Positions 1 through 39,690 of a stretch of DNA of 64,000 bases are shown here, piece by piece. The stretch is taken from the NCBI GenBank assembly GCA_034440575.1, contig JAOTOL010001393.1, positions 592,501 through 656,500 on the forward strand, in the 5' to 3' direction. A model generated the notes under the pieces. It worked only from the letters and a program-made list of their open reading frames with translations. It did not search any database and had not been told where the DNA came from. The translations under genes and the position numbers were made by a program. Each line of letters begins with the position of its first letter. The stretch's first letter is position 1. This stretch comes from Imbricaverruca yamaguchii (taxonomy: Eukaryota; Arthropoda; Thecostraca; Neoverrucidae).

Positions 1-179
1 GAAGCAATGATGGCTCTGCCGAGACCTGTGACACCAACACCTGTCAAGAATATGCGTAGCGCGTATGTCGAGGTGACGGGCGCCAGATCCAGTCCTAGTT
101 TCGCTATGGTCCGACAATAAAACCAGCGGGTTGGGATGCCGGTGCGGCGCGGTCGGTGTGCTCGGCAATGGATCACATA

Positions 180-533
180 CTGCTGCTACATAACGCTGCG
201 CGGATCGCTGCTACATAACGCTGCGCGGATCGCTGCTACATAACGCTGCGCGGATCCCTGCTACATAACGCTGCGCGGATCGCTGCTACATAACGCTGCG
301 CGGATCGCTGCTACATAACGCTGCGCGGATCGCTGCTACATAACGCTGCGCGGATCGCTGCTACATAACGCTGCGCGGATCGCTGCTACATAACGCTGCG
401 CGGATCCCTGCTACATAACGCTGCGCGGATTGCTGCTGCATAACGCTACGCGGATCGCTGCTACATAACGCTGCGCGGATTGCTGCTGCATAACGCTACG
501 CGGATCGCCGCTACATAGCGCTACGCGGATCGC
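180..533. repeat. 25-bp minisatellite
   Basis: About 14 copies of a unit containing GCTGCTACATAACGCTGCGC then GGATC. The last copies at 420-533 vary more. A decayed relative continues to about 630 (CTGCTGCATAATGGTACCGG). Confidence 0.95.
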
Positions 534-738
534 GGGCACGACTGCTGCTACCTAAATGTACCGGGTCACAGGCACGACCGCTGCTGCATAATGGTACCGG
601 ATCACAGGCATGCCTGCTGCTGCATAATAATGATGATTATTGGGGTTTTAGGGTGCGTCAACCCATGTGGATTATATTGCGCTGCTGCATAATGGTACAC
701 GCTTCAAGACACACCTCACTCCATCAGTCTTGCAGAGG

Positions 739-1628
739 GCGGTACAGACAGCACATGGGCCGTCCTGTGGCAGCGGTACAGACAGCACATGGGCCGTCCT
801 GTGGCAGCGGTACAGACAGCACATGGGCCGTCCTGTGGCAGCGGTACAGACAGCACATGGGCCGTCCTGTGGCAGCGGTACAGACAGCATATGGGCCGTC
901 CTGCGGCAGCGGTACAGACAGCACATGGGCCGTCCTGTGGCAGCGGTACAGACAGCACATGGGCCGTCCTGTGGCAGCGGTACAGACAGCACATGGGCCG
1001 TCCTGTGGCAGCGGTACAGACAGCACATGGGCCGTCCTGTGGCAGCGGTACAGACAGCACATGGGCCGTCCTGTGGCAGCGGTACAGACACCACATGGGC
1101 CGTCATGTGGCAGCGGTACAGACAGCACATGGGCCGTCATGTGGCAGCGGTACAGACAGCACATGGGCCGTCGTGTGGCAGCGGTACAGATAGCACATGG
1201 GCCGTCCTGTGGCAGCGGTACAGACAGCACATGGGCCGTCCTGTGGCAGCGGTACAGACAGCACATGGGCCGTCCTGTGGCAGCGGTACAGACAGCACAT
1301 GGGCCGTCCTGCGGCAGCGGTACAGACAGCACATGGGCCGTCCTGTGGCAGCGGTACAGACAGCACATTGGCCGTCCTGTGGCAGCGGTACAGACAGCAC
1401 ATGGGCCGTCCTGTGGCAGCGGTGCAGACAGCACATGGGCCGTCCTGTGGCAGCGGTGCAGACAGCACATGGGCCGTCCTGTGGCAGCGGTACAGACAGC
1501 ACATGGGCCGTCCTGTGGCAGCGGTACAGACAGCACATGGGCCGTCCTGTGGCAGCGGTACAGACAGCACATGGGCCGTCCTGTGGCAGCAGTACAGACA
1601 GCACATGGGCCGTCCTGTGGCAGTGTCA
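739..1628. repeat. 34-bp minisatellite
   Basis: About 26 copies of a unit starting GGTACAGACAGCACATGGGC and ending GTGGCAGC. Stop codons are absent from most frames, so long false open frames appear on both strands. Copies are nearly identical, with a few point variants. Confidence 0.96.
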
Positions 1629-3026
1629 TGGCAAACCACATGGCTGCGAGTGACGGGATTACCTTAGGCTAATTAGGTTATCTTGACCTTTACCTATCGG
1701 TACAGTGCCTCTCGGCCTGGCGCATATGGACGGGATAACAAATCCACGCCCTTCCCCCACTACGACGAAAGAATCTACTTTAAGCAACACGGTCCAGCTT
1801 TTGCGCTGCTCTACCGTCTCCAAAGCACCATCTGGTGCTGACAGAGCGACCATTGAAACTTCCGGAGAGCCTCCGGAACTGTAAAGGTGCTCACTTCCAA
1901 CCATCTGAGCCACATCTTGTAATTGCACGGCACCACCATGTAGCAGTCGGTGCAGCCTTCCGTACCTGTACACCATCGGCGTTGTTTGGAGGCCTCCGGA
2001 GCTGCGAGGTAACTCCCACCCCAGCCCATTACGCCATTCCGCTGAGGCCCCAGGATCCCGTAGCCGGAGCCGGGTGCAGACTGCAATAACCGACAAGTAT
2101 CGCTGGTCTGAATTACGACAGCCCTGGGACGCCCCTTTGGTGCCTCTAGGGCGTCTTGGATCGCGTTCAATAAGCCCTGAGCTGATCCTTGCATACCCCC
2201 CATTAAGCGGTTCCATAGTCCCACAATAAATACGATGATGTCTTGCAACTGCTGGAGCGCCCGGTCATATTCGGGGTGCAGTCTGGTCAGGTTTGTTCAG
2301 GGTGCCTCTCCAGAGCGGTCAGCGCACCCGTCTGGATATGACCCGAGCCATTCTCAGGGTGCAGTCTACTCCGATGTGTTCAGGGCGTCTCTCCACAACA
2401 GTCAGCGCATCCTCCTGGACTTGACCTCGAGTTGTCCTGGAACTTTCAAAGCGACTCTACAGCCGTAAGCGCGTTCTTCTGCAGCTTCCAGGACACCCGT
2501 GGCAAAACCATAGCACGGGAATCACACGCGGGTAAATTACATTCTTATCAAGTTAAATTCTTCCCTGCGCAGCTACATTACATCAGGGGTGGGGCTGAAG
2601 GATGGGCGCCGGTCAGACCGATGAGCTGCTGCTAAGGTCCTACGGAGAGCTGTGCATGGCGTCACGCCTCAGAGGTCACCAGCGTACCAATAGCATGCAT
2701 CCGTACGCTCACCATTCACGAAGGTCGCTGGCATTCACCAAGAAAAACCTCCTTCGCTATTGGTTTTAACATTTCAGTCCGAGAGTACTGCACACAATAG
2801 CAGCATATAAATAATACAATATTACAGCGACAATACAATATTTCACTGAGACATTGCTCAATAGCTGACAGACACAATTGTTGATCCGTATTTTTTCAGG
2901 GTATGAAAGGATAAGAATTCAGCATTTCACTACCGGGACGGGGCATTTTTAGCATTTTCACTGTCTAGTGCGTCCACCACACAACTGCCACATGGTGCAT
3001 GCATCTGCATTCTTCTCGTGTTGCAA
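1629..3026. other. No recognised gene
   Basis: Mixed-composition sequence downstream of the malic enzyme distal exon. 2235-2470 has two loose copies of a segment with GGTGCCTCTCCAGAGCGGTC and GGCGTCTCTCCACAACAGTC. I see no exon with conserved motifs. Confidence 0.6.
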
Positions 3027-3420
3027 CCGCCACACCGTTCAGGAGCGACAACGGCCACACCGTTCAGAAGCAACAGCCGCCGCACCGTTCAGAAGCGACA
3101 GCCGCCGCACCGTTCAGGAGCGACAACGGCCACACCGTTCAGGAGCGACAACGGCCACACCGTTCAGAAGCAACAGCCGCCGCACCGTTCAGAAGCGACA
3201 GCCGCCGCACCGTTCAGGAGCGACAACGGCCACACCGTTCAGGAGCGACAACGGCCACACCGTTCAGAAGCGACAGCCGCCACACCGTTCAGGAGCGACA
3301 ACCGTCACAGCGTTCAGGAGCGACAACTGCCACACCGTTCAGGAGCGACAACCGTCGCACCGTTCAGGAGCGACAACGGCCACACCGTTCAGAAGCGACA
3401 ACCGCCGCACCGTTCAAGAG
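3027..3420. repeat. 25-bp minisatellite
   Basis: About 15 copies of CACCGTTCAGGAGCGACAAC plus GGCCA, with two alternating variants (GGAGCGACAACGG and GAAGCGACAGCCG), suggesting a higher-order pattern. Confidence 0.94.
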
Positions 3421-3571
3421 TGGCAGCCACGTCCAGACAAGCTACCGGTTATTGCTCGGCAGCCAGCTAGCGTCCAGAAGGCTGTGGGCCCTGTTGTTTG
3501 GCAGGACGGCCGACACAATACGAGATGACGTCAGAAGACACGCCCCGCACGCCCCCTCACACACACGTCCT

Positions 3572-4290
3572 GCTGCGACAGATCGGTCGGCAAGATACAC
3601 CGACACCAGCACCCGCTGCGACAGATCGGTCGGCAAGATAAACTGACACCAGCGGCCGCTGCGGCAGATCGGTCGGCACGATACACTGACACCAGCACCC
3701 GCTGCGACAGATCGGTCGGCACGACACACTGACACCAGCACCCGCTGCGACAGATCGGTCGGCACGATACACTGACACCAGCACCCGCTGCGACAGATCG
3801 GTCGGCACGATACACTGACACCAGCACCCGCTGCGACAGATCGGCCGGTACGAGACACCGACACCAGCACTCGCTGCGGCAGATCGGTCGGCACGATACA
3901 CTAACACCAGCACCCGCTGCGACAGATCGGTCGGCACGATACACTGACACCAGCACCCGCTGCGACAGATCGGTCGGCACGATACACTGACACCAGCACC
4001 CGCTGCGGCAGATCGGTCGGCACGATACACTGACATCAGCACCCGCTGCGACAGATCGGCCGGTACGAGACACCGACACCAGCACCCGCTGCGACAGATC
4101 GGTCGGCACGATACCCTGACACCAGCACCCGCTGCGACAGATCGGTCGGCACGATACACTGACACCACCACCCGCTGCGACAGATCGGTCGGCACGATAC
4201 ACTGACACCAGCACCCGCTGCGGCAGATCGGTCGGTACGAGACACCGACGCCAGCGGCCGCTGCGACAGATCGGCCGCTGCGGCCGATCG
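3572..4290. repeat. 43-bp minisatellite beyond the distal malic enzyme stop
   Basis: About 16 copies of a unit with GCGACAGATCGGTCGGCACG, ATACACTGACACCAGCACCC and GCT. Some copies carry GCCGGTACGAGACACCG variants. It starts within 300 bp of the distal stop codon, so it may lie in the 3' UTR. Confidence 0.95.
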
Positions 4291-4455
4291 GCCGCGTCTC
4301 GTAGCGATGAACGACTGTCTGATGCCGTGCGCGGTAGCCATTCTGCCCGTATCACCAGGTAGATCGAGCGGTCCGTCGACCCGACAGCGGAATTGCGCAA
4401 TGGCCGCGCCCTCCTTTCTCTGTATCGGCGCGTCACGCCACGTGCTGACGAGACG

Positions 4456-4533
4456 GGCGGCTGACGGTACAGGCGGCTGACGGTACAGGCGGCTGACGGT
4501 ACAGGCGGCTGACGGTACAGGCGGCTGACGATG
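4456..4533. repeat. 16-bp repeat, five copies
   Basis: Tandem GGCGGCTGACGGTACA directly after (minus strand) the distal malic enzyme stop codon, within about 40-110 bp of it. Confidence 0.9.
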
Positions 4534-4566
4534 CAGGCAGGCGTGGTGTCGCGGCACCGGTCAGCC

Positions 4567-31530
<26,964 letters not shown>

Positions 31531-31542
31531 GGCTTTCAGCGG

Positions 31543-33390
31543 TAAACTGCCCAGAACACGCCCGTTGGTAGCAGCCGCGCTCCTGGCGACGGAAAGCTGA
31601 GTCAGACGCCGACCATTGCTTTGTAGTCGGGGAAAGCTGAGTCAGACACCTACCATTGTTTTGTGGTCGGCAGTTCGCTACCCGACAGGCCACGCATGGA
31701 TTGCAAGTCATGCAGCAGTGACGTCTGGTACAGTCTGCCTGATGACCAATCCGGGTATCCGGCGCTCCGCAGCCAACATGCACTTGGACTGAGCTTCAAC
31801 AGTACAGCAGTGACCAGGTCAATGACGATTTACTGACGATTTGTCGCGACTCGTCAGCCGCTCGTTGCCGAATATGCACAGAGACGGAGCCGGGTGTGGT
31901 TCCCGAGCGGCGCGTGTCGACCTCACCGTCCGCCTTCCGTCGGCGTTCGTGACCGAATGAGCCGAGGCGGCACACTATCTGGCAGGAAGTCGACCTTGGA
32001 GCCCCCACCCCCACCCTCACCCCCGCCAACGGCAGAGTGGAGGCGTCGGGGTGGAAGAGTGACGGCGGCAGAGTCCCGCCTTCATTGGGCGGCATTGGGG
32101 AAACTCAGAAAATCTGACTGTAGATGACTCCAGACGGGTCATCGTATCAAAGGTGTGTTCGGGTCACCTTCAGCCTGTAAGGTGGTGCGCAAACCGCAGA
32201 GGCGCTGCAGGCCTGTGGGAATCGTCCACAGCGCTTAAAACGCCCTTGCTGATCACGGGATATCCTTGGTTAATTATTGGTTTTAGGACACGTCGACCGT
32301 TGAGTCATGCAGCGTCGCCAATTTCTCACGCCGATTGACCGCGGAAGAAAAGTAGCGACAGGTGAGACTTGAACCCATCATCTTTCGAGCCTTGGCGATG
32401 CACTGTGGTGTGCTCTGTGTTTCCCCACGACGATATGATTAGAGATAAGATGAAGATCTCTTCAAAGCTGCAGAGCTGCTGCAGCAGGTCGGGTGCCATT
32501 CACATAGTTGAGCCGTGCTCCTGACGGTCCCGGGAGAGTGTCCGAGACCAGCGGTGGTTGCCAGCTAACACCGGTCGCGTCACGCACGCTGGTGCCCCGA
32601 CCACAGTACGTGATGCGCACCAGCAACTGGCCCGAGGTCTTGCTCCCACACCAGTCTGCAGGCTCCGGCGACTTCAGCTGACTGGCTGACGGGCACAGCT
32701 GTCACTTCGAGGTCCGCCACCACGCCAAGGGGATCATCTCAACCAGCCAACAGCTGGTGGAGGATCGTCTCAACTAACCAACAGTTAGAAGTGAAGTTGT
32801 CAGTGCCGATCGGCTTGCCTACAGTAGAGTCAGGTGGTATATAGAGGAATAAATTTTGGTACGGTCAGCATATCATTTTGAATAATCTGGCGCACTCACA
32901 GAGGTCTATGCATCACCTGGGCAGGCATACAATATCACAAGTAGTACACACGATACAAAAGGCAAATACATCATCTCACCAGGCAATGCATACAGCAGTT
33001 ACATACATCACATGAGCAAGCATACAATATCATAGGCAGTACATAAATTGCATAGGTCAGGTATATACAAATGTGTATATTGTATCAATGCATACTGCAT
33101 CCCGAATCGACTATCTGATCATGACATCCCATATATTTCGAGGCCAATGTCTGCATATGGCAACGAATTGATTAATTATCAGGTCACCAGAAATAAACAA
33201 CACATGCTCGTGAGTCAGGGTTCTTCGCTGTTATCAGATACCAGCCACCTATCATGGGTGCAGTAGGGTGGAAGGGTGGGGGAGAGAATAATACATGCTT
33301 TATCGCAGACACCTCATAAGAATGAAGTGGCACACCAAAGGGGGGGAGAAAATGGACAGTTGTCACCTGATAGAGTGGGGTCCTCATGAA
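31543..33390. other. Region upstream of malic enzyme exon 1
   Basis: GC-rich with many CpG at 31850-32110, a plausible promoter or 5' UTR zone but without a clear TATA or Inr. A direct duplication of about 35 bp (GGAAAGCTGAGTCAGAC...) lies at 31600-31670. A SINE lies at 32283-32425. Loose TACATCA/GCATACAATATCA repeats fill 32880-33080. Confidence 0.5.
32283..32425 (-). mobile_element. SINE copy sharing the central domain of the 6110 copy
   Basis: The minus strand carries GGGTTCAAGTCTCACC (a good box B), then GGTCAATCGGCGTGAGAAAT and TTGGCGACGCTGCATGACTC, nearly the same as the body at 6110-6170. No clear box A is visible, so the 5' end is diverged or lost. Confidence 0.55.
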
Positions 33391-35370
33391 TCGCGCCGTA
33401 GTTCGGACATAAAATGCACCTTGCTCCGGAAAAATTGCACCGGGCTCCGCCAGGGCCCCTAAATATCGCACCGAGGCACATAAAATCACATTATGGCCCC
33501 AACAAGTAGCAGAGGGGCCACTGAAAATCATCCTGGGTGGCAAAATCGCGCCGAAGATCTTGCCAATCACATCGAAGACTCCAAAATCGCTCCGGGCCCG
33601 TACAAATGGCGATGGAGCACCAAAAAGTGGGACCGGGCCCCTAAAAAGCACGCTGAGCCTGAGGATGCCAAAACGTCATACCCGGACCACTGAAAGTCGC
33701 GCTAGGGGCTCGGGGCACGTCGGGCCCCAAATGTCATCGGGACCACCAAAAAATTAAAGCAGGGCCACGAACAAAATTCCAGACATGGAAAATCACCCCG
33801 GGACCCAGCAATCGCACGAAAAAAAACCTAAAGCGTGAGCCTCAAAAACGTGTCGAGGCAATTCAATATCGCGCCGGGGATACTAACAAATGACGCTGGA
33901 GCCCAAAGTCACATTGAGACTGAAAAAAGTAGTGCCGCAGCCATTGAAAATCACACTGGAGGCCAAATGGTCGCGCCAGAAACCCAAAAGTGGCAACTGG
34001 CTCCCAAAAATAATTTCCTATCCCGGCGTGCAACTTTACGGCCTAAAAATCGCATCCAAGAAACTACACCAAAAAACACGCATTGGGCGCCGGAAAAGAA
34101 ACGTGTATTGGGGTTCCGAGAAAAAATGCACCGAGAGCCCGAAGAAGCGCACCGGAGTTAAACAATATCGTGCAGGGACTTACAAAAATGACAACTTGAC
34201 CCAAAAAATCACGAGAACAGATCGAATTGACCAAAGCACTGGAACACTCAGAACAGGTAGATATATACAGCGAGACCCAGAAAACTCGCTTCGGGCTTCA
34301 AAATGTACACCGGGGCCCACCAAAATCGCATTGGAGCCCAACCAAATACAATGCGCCGCGAGATTTCGCGCCGAACACCGATATGTCGTGCTCGATACAC
34401 AAAATGTCCGCCTGTAGTCCCAAAAATTCGGATCGGGGCACCAAAAATTCCCTTCGGGGATCCTGCTCATTAGCATCGAAGGTCCCAAATGAAAGCGTGG
34501 CCTAACATATTTTATCTGGATCCCACAAAAATCAAGTCGCGTCATGAAATAGAAGGAGGGATTCTGAAAAATAAATGTTGAGCCATGAAAATCACTCCGG
34601 AGCCCCAAACATAGCACCATATACATTCAAAAATCGCGTACGGACCATAAAAATGTACCGAAGCTAGAAAAATCGCGGAGGAAAACAAAGATATGGCGCC
34701 GGGGTGGGGGCGGGGGTGGGGGTGGTGGTGAATCAGGCCGGGATTCGAACTTAAACAAAATCGAAGAGATCCCAAAAACCGTGTAGAGCTCAGAAAGCTG
34801 TCATCTGGTCTCCCCTCGAAACACACGCATGGGCCCGAAAAATTACGCAGGGACCCCAAGAAATCGTGCCAAAGCCCCCGAAATCGTACTGGGGTCCCAC
34901 AAATGTGCGTCATAAGCCCCAAACAAACACAGCAGGACCCTAAGTGCACAACGGGAGGCCAAAAATACACCGGGTTTTCCATCCAAAGTGCACCATGTCT
35001 CGCAAAATGTGGAAGGACCTTAAAACATTCGCTGCAACATTAAATAAACACAACGGGAGCTCTAAAATCTACACCGGAGGCCCTCAAAGCACACCTGAGC
35101 CATAAGATCACATAAGGGCTTCAAAAACAGGATGGGGCGGCACGGTCCTAAAAGAGAACGAAAAGATCTAGCATTAAATAAAGGGCGATTATGGCCTTCG
35201 AAAACGCACCGAGACCTCAGAAACATCGTAGGTGCACAAAACAGCAACAAACCCCTAAAAAAGAGCTACAGTCTCAAAAATGTGCCGGGTCCCTAGCACA
35301 AATAGACTTCAGACCAAAACACATCAGTAGACGGCAAAAACACAACGGGTCCAGAAAAAGAAAATTGAGC
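33390..35370. repeat. Old degenerate array of about 22-bp units
   Basis: Nearly 2 kb in which a loose motif like GGGCCCCAAAAATCGCACCG recurs without exact copies. Variants include CCCCTAAATATCGCACCGAG and CCAAAATCGCATTGGAGCCC. No reading frame has protein-like character. It looks like a strongly mutated minisatellite. Confidence 0.75.
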
Positions 35371-36084
35371 TAGAGCCCCAGTTCGGTAGCCAGTCTGGCA
35401 GCATGCTTAACCAAAGGGACGATGTGCATCAAAGCTCAACGGGTATTTTTAAGTTCTGATATTTTCAGCCGGTATTCTAATGGTCCTAGTATCTCAACCA
35501 TAAAAAATGTTCGAAAAAGAGAACTAATCATGGAATTGAATTAATCGAACTTTCCCAGCAATTCCCCATGCAAAACGTTTCACACGTCAATAGGGCACAG
35601 AACTATCATGTGGCAGCAATTTGCAAAATGTAGGCCTGGCAGAGACCGTAGGATCGCACTAAGTGTGACGAATGCGCCGAGTGCGTACGACGGGTGTACA
35701 CGTTGACGAATTTTGACGTGGTGGCGACGGGGCGCTGTAAACTGGAGTGTCTGAAATCGAAGAAGAAAAATTACGTGTTACAGTGATTTGTACAGGTGTA
35801 ATTTCAGCAGTGTGAGGTGACATCAATTGATACGAAAAACGCTTTCCAACAGGGTGGGGGATTTAGGAGTGAAATCCGATGGCATAGAAAAGATGGTGGT
35901 AGATTGGGCCCACTCCACAGGACAACTAAGCTGGTCATTAATTATTTGATTGCAGAATTGAAATAGGTACCTTTGAACAATAGTGGTCGAAATCAAGGGA
36001 CTTAAAAATGTAAACACGTGGAGCCCACCAAACGCGATTTCGCCCAGCGAAAATCATAGATACGCCACTGTCAGAATGTCATGA
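35371..36084. other. No recognised features
   Basis: Unique AT-rich sequence. No coding motifs or repeats were seen. Confidence 0.5.
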
Positions 36085-36415
36085 CGTCGACAGGTAACCG
36101 CGTCATCTACCCACGCCTGCACCTGGCAGACAGGTAACTGCGTCATCTACCCACGGCTGCACCTGGCAGACAGGTAACTGCGTCATCTACCCACGCCTAC
36201 ACCTGGCAGACAGGTAACCGCGTCATCTACCCACACCTGCACCTGGCAGACAGGTAACTGCGTCATCTACCCACGCCTGCACCTGCTGGCAGACAGGTAA
36301 CTGCGTCATCTACCCACGCCTGCACCTGGCAGACAAGTAACTGCGTCATCTACACGCACCTGGACCTGGCAGACAGGTAACTGCGTCATCTACCCACGCC
36401 TGCACCTGGCAGAAA
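36085..36415. repeat. 40-bp minisatellite, about eight copies
   Basis: Unit GACAGGTAACTGCGTCATCT plus ACCCACGCCTGCACCTGGCA, with one 3-bp insertion near 36285. Confidence 0.94.
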
Positions 36416-37139
36416 TACCCGAGTATCCATGACGTCACCAGCGGGACACCAATCGCAGACTGCAGCTTGCGTTAGTCACTCATGTACGCCGGTTCCCACA
36501 CGGTTCCGCGAATCCATGGTTTCACAGCTCTGTTCCACGACTCAATGGCTCTACGACTCCACATTTTAATGCCTCTACCCCACGGGTCCATTCCTTGCAT
36601 CGGTTCACCGATGCACTACCTTCCATCGCTTAGGAAATGGTGCGCCGTAAATACGTGATCACCAATAGCCATGAACAAAACACTCCCGTTATAGAGCACA
36701 CGGCGACAAAGCGCTGACACATGGTGAGCACGCACCGCTCCAGCCAGGAGAAAGGCGGCAACTTCCCGAAGCGTCCCTGGTTTCAGTGAGGAACTCTCAC
36801 TTTCATCTGCATTTCCCTTTTTATTTTCATTCTAGATTTTCCGCCGGATGGCAGACGGATTCAAAGGGGGCCGCCCAGAGAAGCGTTCCCCTGGCGACCA
36901 CAACAAACACAACCGCGCCACCCGGCGGACTGGGCTTAACAAGAACAGCACGAAACAGACAACAAGCATGCACGCAACATCCAAAACACGTGAAGCCGCA
37001 TGCGGCGTGCTTCCCTTTCCGAAGAAGGATCTGGCGTCCCAGCCTTTACATGACAAAATTTCGGTATTACTAATATTCCTCCTGGGCACGATCTTATATG
37101 TAAAACGACGATTCTTCAGAAATCACAAGGATGGTCAAT

Positions 37140-37770
37140 GGTATGCACCTCTGGTAAATATCAGGCAGTGGGTACTGCCAGTCAGTAGTGCCACTGTTAC
37201 CACATCACTCATGGTCGGTCAGTAGAGCCACTGTTGCCACAGCACTCACGGTCAGTCAGTAGGGCCACTGTTGCTACAGCTATATTTCATGTCATTGTCA
37301 TTGTTAGTTAATAGTAAAACTATGACGACGACATTCGATACCTTTGGTACTCAAGCCAATGGTACATCTGGTAAATCTCAGGCAGTGGGAGCTGTCAGTA
37401 GCGTCACGTTTGTCACAGCACTCAGTAGTGTAGTCAGCAGTGTCGCTGTTGTTGTCAGTAGTGTCACTGTCGCCAGAGCACTCACGGCCATCGGTACTTA
37501 AACCAATGGTTCCCAACACCGTCAGTCACCTGTCAATAATGTTACGCAATAGCACGACACCGACAAACACTGGTGCTACAGTTCTGAAGTACAAACACGT
37601 CAATGCTCATCAATAATGCCACACATTAGTACGACACTGATAACCAGTGGTGCAACAGTTATCAGTTACGAAAACGTCAATGCCCGTCAATAATGTCACA
37701 CATTAGTACGACACTGACAAACACTGGCATAGCAGTTCTGAGGTGCCGAAACGTCAACGAGGTGCATCAA
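37140..37770. repeat. Short GTCAGTAG-type repeats and three 77-bp units
   Basis: 37150-37480 has irregular CAGTAGTGTCACTGTTG-like units. 37533-37770 has three copies of a unit starting TCAATAATG(C/T)CACACATTAG and ending AACGTCAATGC. Confidence 0.8.
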
Positions 37771-39159
37771 TAATAGCACCAATATCGCAGCGCTGACAAC
37801 GAAGCCGCCAATTTTCGTACCGATCCGACTACCTGACACTGGCGACGGCGGCAAATAGCTTATGTCGATTTCGACGCCCCACTGACTGGGCCGGACAGGT
37901 GGATTCAGCAAAGGCCGGCGTCGATGACGTCACATCGCAGGATGATGACGTCACCCAGCGTGGGCGAGCTATGGCACCGAGGTTTGTTCATGGCTGCCCC
38001 TTCCCCTCTCCAACACGGTCAGGCGCCTTTGCCGAGGCTGGTGGCGCACCTCCCCATTATCTTAGTGAAAGGCGACTGCTGCACGAGAGCCAGGGAGACT
38101 GCGCTAATCATGCTTCCACGTTTTGCTGGCATGCATTTCTATCATCAAAATGGATTCAAAGCCAGAAAATGACACTCCTAAAATTAAAAATTTTGAATTT
38201 CAATCGCAAATTAGTGTGGTAATGTTAGTCATTAAGTCATAAAATATTCAGACTTAATAAGAGCCACAGGTGGCCGATCTAGGTTAAGCGTGTAAAGGGA
38301 GGACACTAAAAGACTTGCTAAAAAGATATTTAGCACCCCAACCAATACCACATTTCAAATTCCAAAGAAATAAACCACCTACATCCCACATACCTACTGA
38401 TACCCATCCGGCCCTATTCACTCGATTTTTCGTAATACACACGCGGATCGAGTGCCCCATGAATGGTCCTCAACTCTATCCATGTCTGATTGAAGGGGTC
38501 TGCAACGTGTACACCTATTAGAATAAATCGGGAGGTACAGACATCCTTCCGACGTGGTGCTGAAAGAACGAGGTGGGAGTGGCATGGCGCCACAATAGGT
38601 CACGGCCAAGTGCATTCCACTTGAAGGGCGGCCGACGTCTGCACCGCAGCCGGGCTGGTGACCCAGATACTCCTCTGACGCCACGCACAACAGCCGCATC
38701 TGCAGAAGAACGCGCGACGCCGCATGTCTCAAGATACCTGCGACTGTTCGCACGCGTGGAAAATCACCGACATAAACGCAGTCTCGACCACGGCCACTCC
38801 TGGTGAGCGGCCAACAGCTGGCTCACACCCAATTCTCCTGCTGAGTCAGAATTGTACAGCTGAAGAAATGGCGGTGAGCTTTGCCTACCACATAGGTGTC
38901 AGTTTGTGTTCCTACCTGGCACCCCAACTCCACACTATCTGGCTTGGCGTGCCCATGTACATATCTAAGCCAACATATGAGCCTGAACTGTAGAAAATCG
39001 ACAGTGCAGAACCCGAAACAAAGTAGCACACACCAAGAATGTCCCACCAATTGTTTTAGAATGCGTACAACCAGTATAAGGCGCCATTGGGTTTGGACCG
39101 CAAGGGCCGAGGGGCGGGCTCCCCTGCTCCAGGGACCTGATCAGGCACCATACCACAGG
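37771..39159. other. No recognised features
   Basis: Unique sequence. Small open frames exist on both strands but show no domain or motif I recognise. Confidence 0.5.
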
Positions 39160-39690
39160 ACATGACAGCAACAGGACAGGACAGGAGAGTAACAGGACAG
39201 TCACAGGACAGGGAAGCAACATGGCACGACAGCAACAGGACAGGACAGTGACAGGACAGAACAGCACTAGGACATACAGTAGCAGGACATAATAGCAACA
39301 GAACAGTCACAGGACAGAGCAACAACATGACAGGACAGCCACATGACAGGATAGCCACAGGACAGAGAGCAACAGGGGAGAATAGCAACATGACAGCCAC
39401 AGGATAGGGTAGCAACATGGCAGGAGAGTAACAAGATTGAACAGCAACAGGCCAGTGCAGCAACATGACACGACAACAACAGGACAGGACAGTAACAGGA
39501 CAGACAGTAACAGGGCAGAACAGCAATAGGACAGAACAGCAACAGGACAGAACAGCAACAGAACAGAACAGCAACAGGACAGAATAGCAACAGGACAGAA
39601 CAGCAACAGAACAGAACAGCAACAGGACAGAATAGCAACAGGATAGAACAGCAACAGGACAGAACAGCAGCAGAACATGACAACAACAGA
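39160..39690. repeat. 18-bp minisatellite
   Basis: About 30 copies related to ACAGGACAGAACAGCAAC. It is most regular at 39500-39680, with mixed 9-bp half-units (ACAGGACAG) before that. Confidence 0.93.

Noticed and set aside
180..1628. CRISPR-like regular arrays
   Set aside because: Units are contiguous tandem copies with no unique spacers, in a eukaryotic context.
653..1672. Long Cys/His-rich or Gly-rich open frames on both strands
   Set aside because: They are translations of the 34-bp minisatellite, open in several frames because the unit lacks stops. The same holds for frames at 3000-4700, 16033-17090, 25013-25866, 27109-27744 and 39056-39788.
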